A stretch of 64,000 bases of DNA from the NCBI RefSeq assembly GCF_002968635.1, contig NZ_PVBN01000012.1, forward strand, positions 124,001 to 188,000, read 5' to 3'. This document shows, one piece after another, positions 17,043-25,804 of this stretch; positions within the stretch are counted from its first letter, which is position 1; each line of letters begins with the position of its first letter. The stretch comes from Neorhizobium alkalisoli. GTDB lineage: Bacteria > Pseudomonadota > Alphaproteobacteria > Rhizobiales > Rhizobiaceae. A program made the position numbers and the translations under genes. The notes under the pieces are model-generated. The model did not search any database and was not told the origin of the DNA. It saw nothing but the letters and a program-made list of their open reading frames with translations.

Positions 17043-17978
17043 ATGAATGAACTACTGATTATTGCCGCACCCGATCTGATGGAAAAGCGCAGCGCTTGGC
17101 TCGAGAGCCTCGCCAGCGAACGTCGGCTGTCGGACAATACCCTGGATGCCTACGAGCGGGACACACGTCAGTTTCTGACGTTCCTGACGGGGCACCTCGG
17201 CGGCCCCGCCAAACTTTCCGACATTCATTCCCTGCGCCCGGCGGATCTGCGCGCCTTCCTGGCAGCGCGCCGTCGCGACGGCTCCGGCGCCCGCTCGCTC
17301 GGACGACATCTTGCCGGACTTCGTTCCTTCCTGCGATATCTGGAGCGCAAGGGACTGGTGAATGCGGCGGCCGCCGGCGCCATCCGCGCTCCGAAGCAGC
17401 CGAAATCGCTTCCCAAACCACTGACGGATCGCCAGGCCCTCAACCTGGTCACGATGGACGCACAATTGCAGGAAGAACCGTGGATCGCCGCCCGGGATGC
17501 GGCCGTCCTTACTCTGCTTTATGGTTGCGGCCTGCGTATCTCCGAAGCGCTTGGGCTGCACCCCACGGACCTCACTCCCGGATCGACGACCCTGCGGGTC
17601 ACCGGCAAGGGCGGCAAGACACGCATCGTGCCTCTGCTTCCGGTCGTGTTCGAAGCCGTTGCCATCTATCGCAAACTTTGCCCGTATCATCTCGCGGCCG
17701 ATGAGCCGTTGTTCCGGGGCGCCCGCGGAGGGCCGCTGCAGCCGGCCATCATCCAGCGCGAGATGCAGAAACTGAGAAGCGCCTTCGGTCTGCAAGAGAC
17801 GGCAACGCCGCACGCCCTGAGGCATTCCTTCGCCACCCACCTGCTGGCCGGCGGCGGCGATCTCCGCACGATCCAGGAACTGCTCGGCCATGCCAGCCTT
17901 TCCACCACACAGGTCTATACGGGCGTGGATTCCTCGCGGCTGCTGGAAGTCTACGACCGCGCCCACCCCCGCGCATGA
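17043..17978 (+). CDS. xerC: tyrosine recombinase XerC
   Basis: Site-specific recombinase (311 aa from this start) that, with XerD, resolves chromosome dimers at dif. It has the N-terminal SAM-like core-binding domain (about 12-105) and the catalytic set R165 (GCGLRISEAL), K189/K191, H257-x-x-R260 (HALRH), H283 (LLGHAS) and nucleophile Y292. The upstream ATG at 16971 would add 24 low-conservation residues; the ATG at 17043 gives the usual family N-terminus. Being next to priA fits XerC rather than XerD, but assignment between the two paralogs is by context. It is divergent from the acyltransferase gene. Confidence 0.9.
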   Translation: MNELLIIAAPDLMEKRSAWLESLASERRLSDNTLDAYERDTRQFLTFLTGHLGGPAKLSDIHSLRPADLRAFLAARRRDGSGARSLGRHLAGLRSFLRYLERKGLVNAAAAGAIRAPKQPKSLPKPLTDRQALNLVTMDAQLQEEPWIAARDAAVLTLLYGCGLRISEALGLHPTDLTPGSTTLRVTGKGGKTRIVPLLPVVFEAVAIYRKLCPYHLAADEPLFRGARGGPLQPAIIQREMQKLRSAFGLQETATPHALRHSFATHLLAGGGDLRTIQELLGHASLSTTQVYTGVDSSRLLEVYDRAHPRA

Positions 17979-18029
17979 ACCAAGTTTTAACCACCGGCGT
18001 TAAGCGCTTGTGCAGCCGCCACAAGTAAG

Positions 18030-19136
18030 ATGCCGGCTGCCTTTCAGACGGATGACATGATGACTGCCGCCCTTGCTTCCACCGCCGGCGCCTTTTTCCA
18101 GCGCGCCCAAAGCCTGACACTGTGGCTGATCGCCGCTATTCACGTGGTCGCGCTTGCATCTTTGCTTCTCGTTCTCGGCTCGCTGTCCCCGGCGCGCGCA
18201 GAAGAGGCGGGTTGTGGCGGAACCAACCTCCTTGAGGAGATGAAGGCCGAAAACCCGTCCCTCTACAAGCAGGTCGTGGCGGAAGGCGCCAAGGTTCCCA
18301 ATGGCAAGGGTGTCTTGTGGAAGATCGAAAAGGATGGCGTGGCTCCCTCCTACCTGCTCGGGACCATGCACGTTTCCGACCCCCGCGTGCTCGCCATGTC
18401 GCCGGCTGCGGTGAACGCCCAGGCTGCCAGCCACACCATCGTCATCGAATCCGACGAGGTGCTGGATGAGAAGAAGGCGATGGCCGGCATTCTCACCAAG
18501 CCCGAACTCACCATGTTCACGGACGGCAACTCCATCGAAAAGCTGTTGCCGAAAGAGGACATTATGCTTCTTGAGGCCGGGCTGAAGAAGCGCGGCATCC
18601 CGCTCGCCGCCGTTTCACGCATGAAACCGTGGATGCTGATGTCCTTCGTCTCCCTGCCCGCCTGCGAAATGGCGCGAAAGGCCAAAAATCCTGATTTCCT
18701 GGACAAGAAGATCGCCCGCGACGCTATGGCTGCGGGAAAGCCCGTGAAGGGGCTGGAGACCTTCGCAGAGCAGCTCTCGGCGATGGCGGCAATCCCGATC
18801 GAGTTCCATCTGAAGTCCCTGGTCGAGACCATAAGGCTCGGACCGAAGATGGACGAGGTCTTCGAGACGATGACGGAACTCTATCTTTCCGGAGACGTCG
18901 GCGTCACGATACCGCTGCTGAAGGCCGTCGCACCTGATGGCAGCGACGAGGCAGGTTATGCGGAATTCGAAAAAATCGTCGTAACCAAGCGCAACCACCT
19001 GATGGCCGAACGCGCCGCCCCGATTCTTGCAAAAGGCGCCGCCTTCGTTGCCGTCGGCGCTCTTCACCTGCCTGGCGACGAAGGCCTGATCGAATTGCTG
19101 CGCAAGCAGGGCTTCAAGTTGACGGTTGTCAACTGA
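18030..19136 (+). CDS. TraB/GumN-family protein, first of a tandem pair
   Basis: 368-aa exported protein with an N-terminal membrane/signal segment (about 30-55, ending SPARAEE) and a TraB/GumN (TIKI-like) domain: the opening motif YLLGTMHVSDPRV and the closing motif VAVGALHLPGDEGLIELL, with GX2H-type histidines proposed to bind metal in this family. Eukaryotic TIKI relatives are metalloproteases; bacterial function is unknown. A second ATG pair at 18057/18060 is also possible. The next gene is a clear paralog. Confidence 0.85.
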   Translation: MPAAFQTDDMMTAALASTAGAFFQRAQSLTLWLIAAIHVVALASLLLVLGSLSPARAEEAGCGGTNLLEEMKAENPSLYKQVVAEGAKVPNGKGVLWKIEKDGVAPSYLLGTMHVSDPRVLAMSPAAVNAQAASHTIVIESDEVLDEKKAMAGILTKPELTMFTDGNSIEKLLPKEDIMLLEAGLKKRGIPLAAVSRMKPWMLMSFVSLPACEMARKAKNPDFLDKKIARDAMAAGKPVKGLETFAEQLSAMAAIPIEFHLKSLVETIRLGPKMDEVFETMTELYLSGDVGVTIPLLKAVAPDGSDEAGYAEFEKIVVTKRNHLMAERAAPILAKGAAFVAVGALHLPGDEGLIELLRKQGFKLTVVN

Positions 19137-19279
19137 GCTTCGACTGTACAACCCATACCTGTGGATGACCTTGCGACCGGCATTGCACCGGTCACGATTG
19201 TCGTCGATCTTTCAACCATTGATACCGATATCCATGAGCCGGCGATCGCACGACGGGCCGGCTGTTTTCAGATGGCCAT

Positions 19280-20365
19280 ATGATCCTCTTCGCCTCCGCT
19301 TTTTCACCTCGTCATTTCGCAACATCGATCGAAACAGCCAGACGACACCTGGGTGTTACCCGCCGGTTGAATGTTCTCGCGTTCCTGCTGGCGCTCTTGG
19401 CTCCCGCTCATCCGGCATTGGCAGAATCGCCCGCGTGCGAGGGCAAGAATCTGCTCGAGCAATTGAAGGCTGAAAACAGCCAGGAATACCAACAGTTGAT
19501 GGCCGAGGGGCAAAAGGTTCCGAACGGCAAAGGCATTTTCTGGAAGATTGAGAAGGAGGGGATTCAAACCTCCTATCTGCTGGGTACCATGCACCTTTCG
19601 GACCCTCGTGTCCTCGACCTGCCGGAGAGCGTCGAAGAGGTCCGTTACGATGCCAGAGTGGTCGTCGTGGAAGCAAGCGAGATCCTCGACCTCAAGAAGG
19701 CAGCCGGCCGCCTCTTCATGCGACCCGATTTCATGATGCTGCCGGGCGGAAAGCGTATCGGAGACTTCCTCACCAAGGATGAAGAAAAAACACTGGCCGA
19801 CGGACTGCGTGCAAAAGGGATGGCCCTTTCCGCGGTCGATCGCATGCGTCCCTGGCTGATCTCGACGACGTTGGCGACGCCCGGCTGCGAATTCGCTCGC
19901 AAGGCCAAAGGGGTCAGCGTTCTGGACCAACAGATTGCGTTTGATGCGGTGGACTACGACATTCCTGTTGAAGGCCTCGAAACCTTCGAGGAGCAGCTGG
20001 CCGCCATGAACAGCATCTCGACCGAAAGCCAGGTGAAGAGCCTGCTCGAGACGATGGCTTATAGGGATCAGTTGAAGGATATCACCGAAACGATGATCCA
20101 ACTCTACGAAGCGGGAGAAATGGGGCTCCTTTGGCCGCTACTGTTCAAGAAATATGCGGTCGACACCGGCGCCGCGACCAGTGGCATGTCGGAATTCGAA
20201 AACATAATGCTGACCAAACGCAACCACGTCATGGCTGAGCGCTCCGCTCGCTTCCTCACGGAAGGCGGCGCCTTCATCGCGGTCGGCGCACTGCATCTTC
20301 AAGGCGAAGAGGGATTGGTCGAACTGATCCGGCGGCAGGGTTACGCGGTCACCGCGATCGATTGA
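19280..20365 (+). CDS. TraB/GumN-family protein, second of a tandem pair
   Basis: 361-aa paralog of the preceding gene with the same layout: signal segment ending APAHPALAES, then NLLEQLKAEN, YLLGTMHLSDPRV, the internal GLETFEEQLAAM block and VAVGALHLQGEEGLVEL. The two proteins align nearly end to end but differ at many positions, so the duplication is not recent. The 143-bp spacer contains a short hairpin (GACCGG / CCGGTC at 19175-19193), so the genes may be transcribed separately. Catalytic function unproven. Confidence 0.85.
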   Translation: MILFASAFSPRHFATSIETARRHLGVTRRLNVLAFLLALLAPAHPALAESPACEGKNLLEQLKAENSQEYQQLMAEGQKVPNGKGIFWKIEKEGIQTSYLLGTMHLSDPRVLDLPESVEEVRYDARVVVVEASEILDLKKAAGRLFMRPDFMMLPGGKRIGDFLTKDEEKTLADGLRAKGMALSAVDRMRPWLISTTLATPGCEFARKAKGVSVLDQQIAFDAVDYDIPVEGLETFEEQLAAMNSISTESQVKSLLETMAYRDQLKDITETMIQLYEAGEMGLLWPLLFKKYAVDTGAATSGMSEFENIMLTKRNHVMAERSARFLTEGGAFIAVGALHLQGEEGLVELIRRQGYAVTAID

Positions 20366-20372
20366 AGCCGGC

Positions 20373-20867
20373 CTACCGCGAACCTGCCGTCATCCGCCGC
20401 AGGACGTCGGTCTTCCAGTAGAACTGGTGCACAAGCGCGCCGCCGATATGGGCGACGATGAGCCCCCACATGAAAAGCTTCATGGGACCGCCGTGGGCAA
20501 AGGCTGCGGTCTTGTTTCCGAAATAATAGGCACCGATGCCGGCAAACGGCATCACGAAGAACAGCAGATAAAAGGCCCAGTGGCTGATCTTCGCCACCGC
20601 GCGCAGGAAGGGCGGCTCCTCCTTCGGTTCCGGTGGCACGCCCTGGATGAAGCGAAGACAGAGCCGGACAAGACCGAGCGCCAGCACCGTAATGCCCACA
20701 TAGGCGTGAATGTTGGCGGCGCTTACCTGCTCAGGCGTCGGCGTCTGCCCGCCGAAGAAAACCCGAGCATAGGTTTCCATCGCATCGGCGAAGAGCAGGT
20801 TGAAGAGAATCAGCACGGCCATCAGCCAATGCAGGATACGCTGCGGAAGCGAGAAGGAGGTTGTCAT
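20373..20867 (-). CDS. cytochrome b561 family di-heme membrane protein
   Basis: 164-aa protein with four membrane helices. Histidines in RILHWLMA, NIHAYVGI, KISHWAFYLL and VAHIGGALVHQFYWK match the paired heme b ligands of bacterial CybB-type cytochrome b561, which moves electrons between quinol and membrane or periplasmic acceptors, including superoxide in E. coli CybB. It ends 7 bp from the convergent TraB-like gene and probably has its own promoter in the gap after the lpdA terminator. Confidence 0.9.
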   Translation of the reverse strand: MTTSFSLPQRILHWLMAVLILFNLLFADAMETYARVFFGGQTPTPEQVSAANIHAYVGITVLALGLVRLCLRFIQGVPPEPKEEPPFLRAVAKISHWAFYLLFFVMPFAGIGAYYFGNKTAAFAHGGPMKLFMWGLIVAHIGGALVHQFYWKTDVLRRMTAGSR

Positions 20868-21023
20868 TGTCCCGGCCTCGTTCGAAAACCCAGATATCCA
20901 GCTAACTTACCGGCACTCGGCCCGGGCTCAAGCGAAAGCAGGAAACCTTTCAGAGATTTAATCCTGGGATTGACGAAAGCCAGGATTGGACCGGAACGTC
21001 GTCGAAATCAGGTTTCAAAAGAA

Positions 21024-21047
21024 AAGGCGGGATGAAGATCCCGCCTT
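21024..21047 (-). terminator. rho-independent terminator of the suc-lpdA cluster
   Basis: Perfect 9-bp stem AAGGCGGGA / TCCCGCCTT with a 6-nt loop. On the minus strand it is followed by TTCTTTTG. It starts 26 bp past the lpdA stop. Confidence 0.88.
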
Positions 21048-21072
21048 GATGATTTTCGCGTGTATCGGCTGA

Positions 21073-22479
21073 TCACATATGGATCGGCTTGAAGAAGGTG
21101 CCGAGCGCCGCTTCCTTGACCGCTTCCGACATAGTCGGGTGCGCGTGGCAGGTGCGGCCGAGGTCTTCCGAAGAGCCGCCGAATTCCATGAGAACCGTAA
21201 TCTCGTGGATCATCTCGCCGGCGCCGAAACCGACGATATGGCCGCCGAGAACCCGGTCGGTTTCCTTGTCGGCGAGGATCTTCACAAATCCGTCGGTCGC
21301 CAGCATCGCGCGGGCGCGGCCGTTCGCCGTGAACGGGAACTTGCCGACCTTGTAGGCGACGCCTGCGGCCTTCAGCTCTTCCTCGGTCTTGCCGACGGAG
21401 GCAACTTCCGGCTGGGTGTAAACGACGCCCGGGATGACGTCGTAGTTCACGTGACCGTGCTGGCCTGCGAGGATTTCGGCAAGCGCCACACCTTCGTCTT
21501 CCGCCTTGTGGGCGAGCATCGGCCCCTTCACCACGTCGCCGATGGCATAGATGCCGGCAACGTTTGTCTTGAAGTGGCCATCGATCTCGACACGGCCGCG
21601 ATTGTCGAGCGCGACGCCTGCCTCTTCAAGGCCGAGGCCTTCCGTATAGGGCTTGCGGCCCGTCGAGATCAGCACGACGTCGGCTTCGACGGTCTGGGCG
21701 TCCCCGCCCTTGACAGGCTCGTAGGTAACCTTGGCGCCATTGGCGGTCTTCTCGACGCCGGTGACCTTGGCATCGGTGCGGATATCCATGCCCTGCTTTG
21801 CCATCATGCGCTGGAACTGTTTGGAAACCTCGCCGTCCATTCCGCCGAGAAGCTTGTCGAGATATTCCACGACGGTGACCTTTGCCCCGAGGCGGGACCA
21901 GACGGAGCCGAGTTCCATGCCGATGACGCCGCCGCCGACGACCACCAGATGCTGCGGCACCTTGTCGAGTGCGATGGCACCGGTGGACGAAACGATGACC
22001 TTCTCATCGATCTCGACGTTGACGCCGGGAATTCCGGCGACATCCGAACCCGTGGCGATCACGATGTTCTTGGTTTCCAGCTCCTGAACCTTGCCGTCTT
22101 CGCCGGTGACCGAAACCTTGCCCGCCGAAACGATCTTGCCGGTACCCTGGAAGCCGTCGATCTTGTTCTTCTTGAAGAGGAAGGAAACGCCGTCGACGTT
22201 CGACTTCACGGTCGCATCCTTGTGCGCCATCATCTTTTCAAGGTTGAGCTTCGGGGCCGAAACCTCGACGCCGAGCGCGTCCATGCCGTGAGCGGCGTGA
22301 TGGAACATCTCGGAAGCATGCAGCAGCGCCTTGGAAGGGATGCAGCCGATGTTGAGGCAGGTCCCGCCGTAGGTGGCGCGCTTTTCCACGACTGCGACCT
22401 TGAGGCCGAGCTGAGCCGCCTTGACCGCGCAGACATAACCGCCCGGGCCGCTTCCGATTACGATCACATCATAAGCCAT
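21073..22479 (-). CDS. lpdA: dihydrolipoyl dehydrogenase (E3)
   Basis: 468-aa flavoprotein that reoxidises the lipoyl groups of the 2-oxoglutarate dehydrogenase complex with NAD+. FAD fold GSGPGG (9-14), redox disulfide C41-LNIG-C46, an NAD fold (VVVGGGVIGMELGSVW) and the C-terminal catalytic HAHPTMSE are all present. It is the last gene of the mdh-sucCDAB-lpdA cluster, so it is the E3 of 2-oxoglutarate dehydrogenase rather than of pyruvate dehydrogenase. Confidence 0.97.
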   Translation of the reverse strand: MAYDVIVIGSGPGGYVCAVKAAQLGLKVAVVEKRATYGGTCLNIGCIPSKALLHASEMFHHAAHGMDALGVEVSAPKLNLEKMMAHKDATVKSNVDGVSFLFKKNKIDGFQGTGKIVSAGKVSVTGEDGKVQELETKNIVIATGSDVAGIPGVNVEIDEKVIVSSTGAIALDKVPQHLVVVGGGVIGMELGSVWSRLGAKVTVVEYLDKLLGGMDGEVSKQFQRMMAKQGMDIRTDAKVTGVEKTANGAKVTYEPVKGGDAQTVEADVVLISTGRKPYTEGLGLEEAGVALDNRGRVEIDGHFKTNVAGIYAIGDVVKGPMLAHKAEDEGVALAEILAGQHGHVNYDVIPGVVYTQPEVASVGKTEEELKAAGVAYKVGKFPFTANGRARAMLATDGFVKILADKETDRVLGGHIVGFGAGEMIHEITVLMEFGGSSEDLGRTCHAHPTMSEAVKEAALGTFFKPIHM

Positions 22480-22505
22480 AGTCTTCTTTCCTTTTCTCTA
22501 TTCGG

Positions 22506-23258
22506 TTAGCGCCCGCCACTCACGTCGAGGATAGCGCCGGTTATATAGGAAGCCGCCGGCGAAAGAAGATAGAGGACCGCGTCCGCCACCTCATCCGCCC
22601 TGCCCGGCCGTTGCATGGGAACATTGGGAGCCATATCGCGCGCCCGGTCCGGCAGACCGCCGGATGCATGGAGTTCCGTGTCGATGACGCCCGGGCGGAT
22701 CGCGTTGACGCGTACGCCCTCGGCGGCGACCTCGCGCGCAAGCCCGATCGTCAGCGTGTCGATCGCAGCTTTCGATGCCGCGTAGTCGACATATTGCGAA
22801 GGCGAGCCGAGCTTGGCCGCCATGGAGGAAATGTTGACGATCGTGCCGCCCCTGCCGCCGTGCTTCGTCGACATGCGGCGCACCGCCTCGCCGGCGGCTA
22901 GAATGGCGCCGGTCACATTGATCCGCATCATCCGGTCCAGCCGGTCCGCGCTCATTTCGTCCACCCGCTGCGGCTGGTCGACCACGCCGGCATTGTTGAC
23001 CAGCCCGTCCAGTCGACCGAAATGCCGGTCGACCGCCTCGAACATGGCCACGATCTCGGCTGCGTTGCCGATATCCGCCTTGATCGCAATCGCCTCTCCG
23101 CCTGCCGTCTCGATGGCGGCGACGACCTCTTCGGCAGCCTGACGATTGGAGGTGTAGTTCACCGCCACACGCCAGCCCTGGCTTGCCGCCAGAAGCGAAA
23201 CCGCCGCGCCGATGCCGCGGCTTCCGCCGGTTACCAAAAGAACAGGTGCTTCCGTCAT
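22506..23258 (-). CDS. SDR-family oxidoreductase
   Basis: 250-aa classical short-chain dehydrogenase/reductase: NAD(P) motif TGGSRGIG (10-17), NNAG, catalytic serine in NISSMAAKLGS, and YVDYAASK (YxxxK). An Arg after the glycine motif suggests NADP(H). The ATG at 23258 has GGAGTG upstream and overlaps the stop of the preceding secreted-protein gene by 4 bp; the upstream open frame is not coding. Substrate unknown. It lies within the TCA cluster, 26 bp ahead of lpdA. Confidence 0.9.
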   Translation of the reverse strand: MTEAPVLLVTGGSRGIGAAVSLLAASQGWRVAVNYTSNRQAAEEVVAAIETAGGEAIAIKADIGNAAEIVAMFEAVDRHFGRLDGLVNNAGVVDQPQRVDEMSADRLDRMMRINVTGAILAAGEAVRRMSTKHGGRGGTIVNISSMAAKLGSPSQYVDYAASKAAIDTLTIGLAREVAAEGVRVNAIRPGVIDTELHASGGLPDRARDMAPNVPMQRPGRADEVADAVLYLLSPAASYITGAILDVSGGR

Positions 23259-23755
23259 TTCGTGCACTCCTTGAATTCGTAGAGATCCCACGGAACCGAC
23301 TTGAGGCCGCTTTTCTCCCACAAGGCGGAATGCCGGATTGCCGGCCCCAGACCGGACATCAGGACGGCATCCGGCGCCTGGCTGCCCTCGGGGCCTAATA
23401 TGTCGATATGACCGCTCGCGACGTTCAGAGCATAAGGGACGCCCGTCCAGACGGTGCAGGCTCTCAATTCGGCCCCCGTTGCATCTCCCTGAGGGCAATT
23501 GTTCATTGCCATTCCGGCGGGGCGAGAGGATTCCTCGTCATACATGACGTTGCCGTCGAGCTTCAGCTTGCCGCCGGTCACGGTGAACAGATGGCTGACT
23601 GCCGCCGCATCGGAACCGACGGGCTTGAAGGAAAGGATGGTTCCGGCCTCCGCCTCGACGAACACCGCCTTTTCGATCGCGCATCTGTCTTCGGCCGAGG
23701 CCATGGCCGGTATCAGGCATAAAGGCAGGAGCCACGTCTTGAGCTGGGGGGTCAT
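23255..23755 (-). CDS. secreted protein of unknown function
   Basis: 166-aa protein with a clean Sec signal peptide (MTPQLKTWLLPLCLIPAMASA, cut before EDR) and an exported domain with cysteines (RCAIE, NNCPQ, RACTV, KECTK) that could form two disulfides. I do not recognise the family. It starts 4 bp after the MAPEG gene and overlaps the SDR gene by 4 bp, so it is translated as part of the sucB-lpdA segment. Confidence 0.8.
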   Translation of the reverse strand: MTPQLKTWLLPLCLIPAMASAEDRCAIEKAVFVEAEAGTILSFKPVGSDAAAVSHLFTVTGGKLKLDGNVMYDEESSRPAGMAMNNCPQGDATGAELRACTVWTGVPYALNVASGHIDILGPEGSQAPDAVLMSGLGPAIRHSALWEKSGLKSVPWDLYEFKECTK

Positions 23756-23759
23756 GGCG

Positions 23760-24176
23760 TCACCAGAAAAGCGCGATCATCATGGCCAGCAATCCGAGCA
23801 TGCTGATCAGCCAGACGAAAGATCGGAAATAGGGGATACCCGCGAGATAGAGAGGCACGTAGACGATCCGCGCGGCAAACCAAATCCATCCGCCGACAAG
23901 ACCGAAACCCGAGGCGTCGTCGCCCGCAAAGGCGACGCCGAGCAGAAGACCTGTAAAGGCCGGATAGGTTTCCTGGAAATTCCTGGACGCCCTTGCCGCC
24001 CGACCGGCAAGTTTGCCGTTCGGTTCGCGGCCATCGTCCCGGGGACCTGCGTTCCAGGCCGAGCCAAGCTCACGGGTCGAGAGCACGCCTTGGAGCAGGA
24101 TGTGGAAGACGAGCAGGATCACGCTCAGGGCAAGCAGCGCCATGTAAGGCGTGACCGTAACCCCGAGCGTCTCCAT
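23760..24176 (-). CDS. MAPEG-family membrane protein
   Basis: 138-aa protein with about four membrane helices and the MAPEG pattern (RASRNFQETYPAFTGLLL; RIVYVPLYLAGIPYFRS). Eukaryotic MAPEG proteins are glutathione-dependent or eicosanoid enzymes; bacterial ones are mostly uncharacterised. The start METLGVT is chosen because GGGAG lies upstream; the longer open frame in this register is a shadow of sucB. It lies 14 bp downstream of sucB and 4 bp from the next gene. Confidence 0.85.
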   Translation of the reverse strand: METLGVTVTPYMALLALSVILLVFHILLQGVLSTRELGSAWNAGPRDDGREPNGKLAGRAARASRNFQETYPAFTGLLLGVAFAGDDASGFGLVGGWIWFAARIVYVPLYLAGIPYFRSFVWLISMLGLLAMMIALFW

Positions 24177-24190
24177 GTCAGGCTCCCGTC

Positions 24191-25435
24191 TTAGAGATCG
24201 AGGACCAGGCGTTCCGGATCTTCGAGGCTCTCCTTGACGCGGACGAGGAAGGTCACGGCTTCCTTGCCGTCGACCATCCGGTGATCGTAGGACAGCGCCA
24301 GATACATCATCGGTCGGATGACGACCTGGCCACCGATGGCGACCGGGCGCTCCTGGATCTTGTGCATGCCGAGGATGCCGGATTGCGGAGCGTTCAGGAT
24401 CGGCGAAGACATGAGCGAACCGTAGACGCCGCCGTTGGAAATGGTGAAAGTGCCGCCCTGCATATCGGCCATGGAAAGCTGGCCGTCGCGGGCAAGCTTT
24501 CCGAGGCGGCCGATTTCCTTTTCGATCTCGGCGATCGACATCTGATCGGCATCGCGAACGACCGGAACGACCAGCCCCTTGTCCGTGCCGACGGCGACGC
24601 CGACGTGACAATAGTTCTTGTAGATGATGTCCGTGCCGTCGATCTCGGCATTGACTGCCGGCAGTTCCTTCAGCGCATGGGTGACGGCCTTCGTAAAGAA
24701 GCCCATGAAGCCGAGCTTCACGCCGTGCTTCTTCTCGAAGATATCCTTATAGCGGTTGCGCAGGTCCATCACCGCCTTCATGTCCACCTCGTTATAGGTG
24801 GTCAGCATGGCGGCGGTGTTCTGCGCATCCTTCAGACGACGGGCGATGGTCTGACGCAGGCGCGTCATCTTCACGCGCTCCTCGCGGGCGGCATCGTCGG
24901 CAGAGGAGACCGGACGGGGAGCGGCCGGAGCTGCAGGCGCCTGGGCCGGGGCGGAAACGCCCCTGGCAACGGCTGCGATCACATCGCCCTTAAGAACCTG
25001 GCCGCGCTTGCCGGAACCGTCGATATCGGCGGTGGAAATGTTGCTGTCGGCAGCGATCTTGGCAGCGGCCGGAGCCGGCGGCATGGACGACGCGGCAGCC
25101 GGAGCCGCTGCGGGAGCCGGAGCGGCCGGCTCTGCAGCCTTGGCAGGCGCAGCTTCAGCAGGCTTGGCGGCCGGAGCGGACGTTGCAGCACCCGCACCGC
25201 CTTCGGCGATCTGCCCGAGCAGGGCGCCGAGGCCTACGGTTTCGCCGTTGTTGGCGACGATCTCGGTCAGAACGCCGGAAGCAGGAGCCGGAACCTCGAC
25301 GGTCACCTTGTCCGTTTCAAGCTCGACGAGCGGCTCGTCCGCCTTGACCGTATCGCCCACCTTCTTGAACCAGGTGCCGACGGTTGCCTCGCTGACGGAT
25401 TCTCCGAGGGTGGGAACGCGGATTTCAGTGGCCAT
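24191..25435 (-). CDS. sucB: dihydrolipoyllysine succinyltransferase (E2 of 2-oxoglutarate dehydrogenase)
   Basis: 414-aa E2 core. A single lipoyl domain with lipoylated K43 (ETDKVTVE), a long Ala/Pro/Glu linker (about 80-135), the peripheral-subunit-binding domain (SNISTADIDGSGKRGQVLKGDV) and a catalytic domain ending in YDHRMVDGKEAVTFL with H385 and D389. It transfers succinyl groups to CoA and holds E1 and E3. It is separated from sucA by a small YciI-domain gene. Confidence 0.97.
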   Translation of the reverse strand: MATEIRVPTLGESVSEATVGTWFKKVGDTVKADEPLVELETDKVTVEVPAPASGVLTEIVANNGETVGLGALLGQIAEGGAGAATSAPAAKPAEAAPAKAAEPAAPAPAAAPAAASSMPPAPAAAKIAADSNISTADIDGSGKRGQVLKGDVIAAVARGVSAPAQAPAAPAAPRPVSSADDAAREERVKMTRLRQTIARRLKDAQNTAAMLTTYNEVDMKAVMDLRNRYKDIFEKKHGVKLGFMGFFTKAVTHALKELPAVNAEIDGTDIIYKNYCHVGVAVGTDKGLVVPVVRDADQMSIAEIEKEIGRLGKLARDGQLSMADMQGGTFTISNGGVYGSLMSSPILNAPQSGILGMHKIQERPVAIGGQVVIRPMMYLALSYDHRMVDGKEAVTFLVRVKESLEDPERLVLDL

Positions 25436-25465
25436 TGTTGTGAGTTCCTGAATGGTTGTTTTCGT

Positions 25466-25792
25466 TTATTCGGCAGCCGCGGCGCTCGCCGCAGACTTCC
25501 GGAGAATGATGGATGGCATGGGAGAAATTTCAAACCGGAAGCCGAAGCCTGCCTTGATCACCGGATCGTCGTCCGCCAGCGCCTGGGCAGCGGCCTGATC
25601 GGCGGCCTCCACCACGGCGATACCGAACGCCCCGCCCTCTGCAAAGACGGGACCGACGGCAATTGCGCTGCCGGCTTCCGCAAGTCCCCGCCAGTAGTCG
25701 GCGTGAACCTGCATCGCCGACATTTCCTCCGGCGATGCATCGAACGGAAAGCTCGGCCTTGGCGATACGAGCTTCAGGTGAAAATAGGCCAT
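25466..25792 (-). CDS. YciI-domain protein between sucA and sucB
   Basis: 108-aa ferredoxin-like alpha/beta-fold protein with the YCII pattern (HADYWRGLAEAGSAIAVGPVFAE; a His and Asp/Glu residues form the presumed active site). It is 12 bp after sucA and 30 bp before sucB, so it is almost certainly cotranscribed with the 2-oxoglutarate dehydrogenase genes. YciI-type proteins have few proven activities, so no function is assigned. A second YciI-like protein is encoded at 41097-41390. Confidence 0.85.
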   Translation of the reverse strand: MAYFHLKLVSPRPSFPFDASPEEMSAMQVHADYWRGLAEAGSAIAVGPVFAEGGAFGIAVVEAADQAAAQALADDDPVIKAGFGFRFEISPMPSIILRKSAASAAAAE

Positions 25793-25804
25793 CGGCCTCT
25801 CTCC

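Noticed and set aside
17043..17978. Phage or island integrase
   Set aside because: The protein has XerC length and motifs, neighbours are core genes, and there are no att-like direct repeats or tRNA gene.
17987..18003. TTAA pair downstream of xerC as a CtrA site
   Set aside because: Spacing between the TTAA half-sites is nine bases, not seven, and the position is mainly a 3' end.
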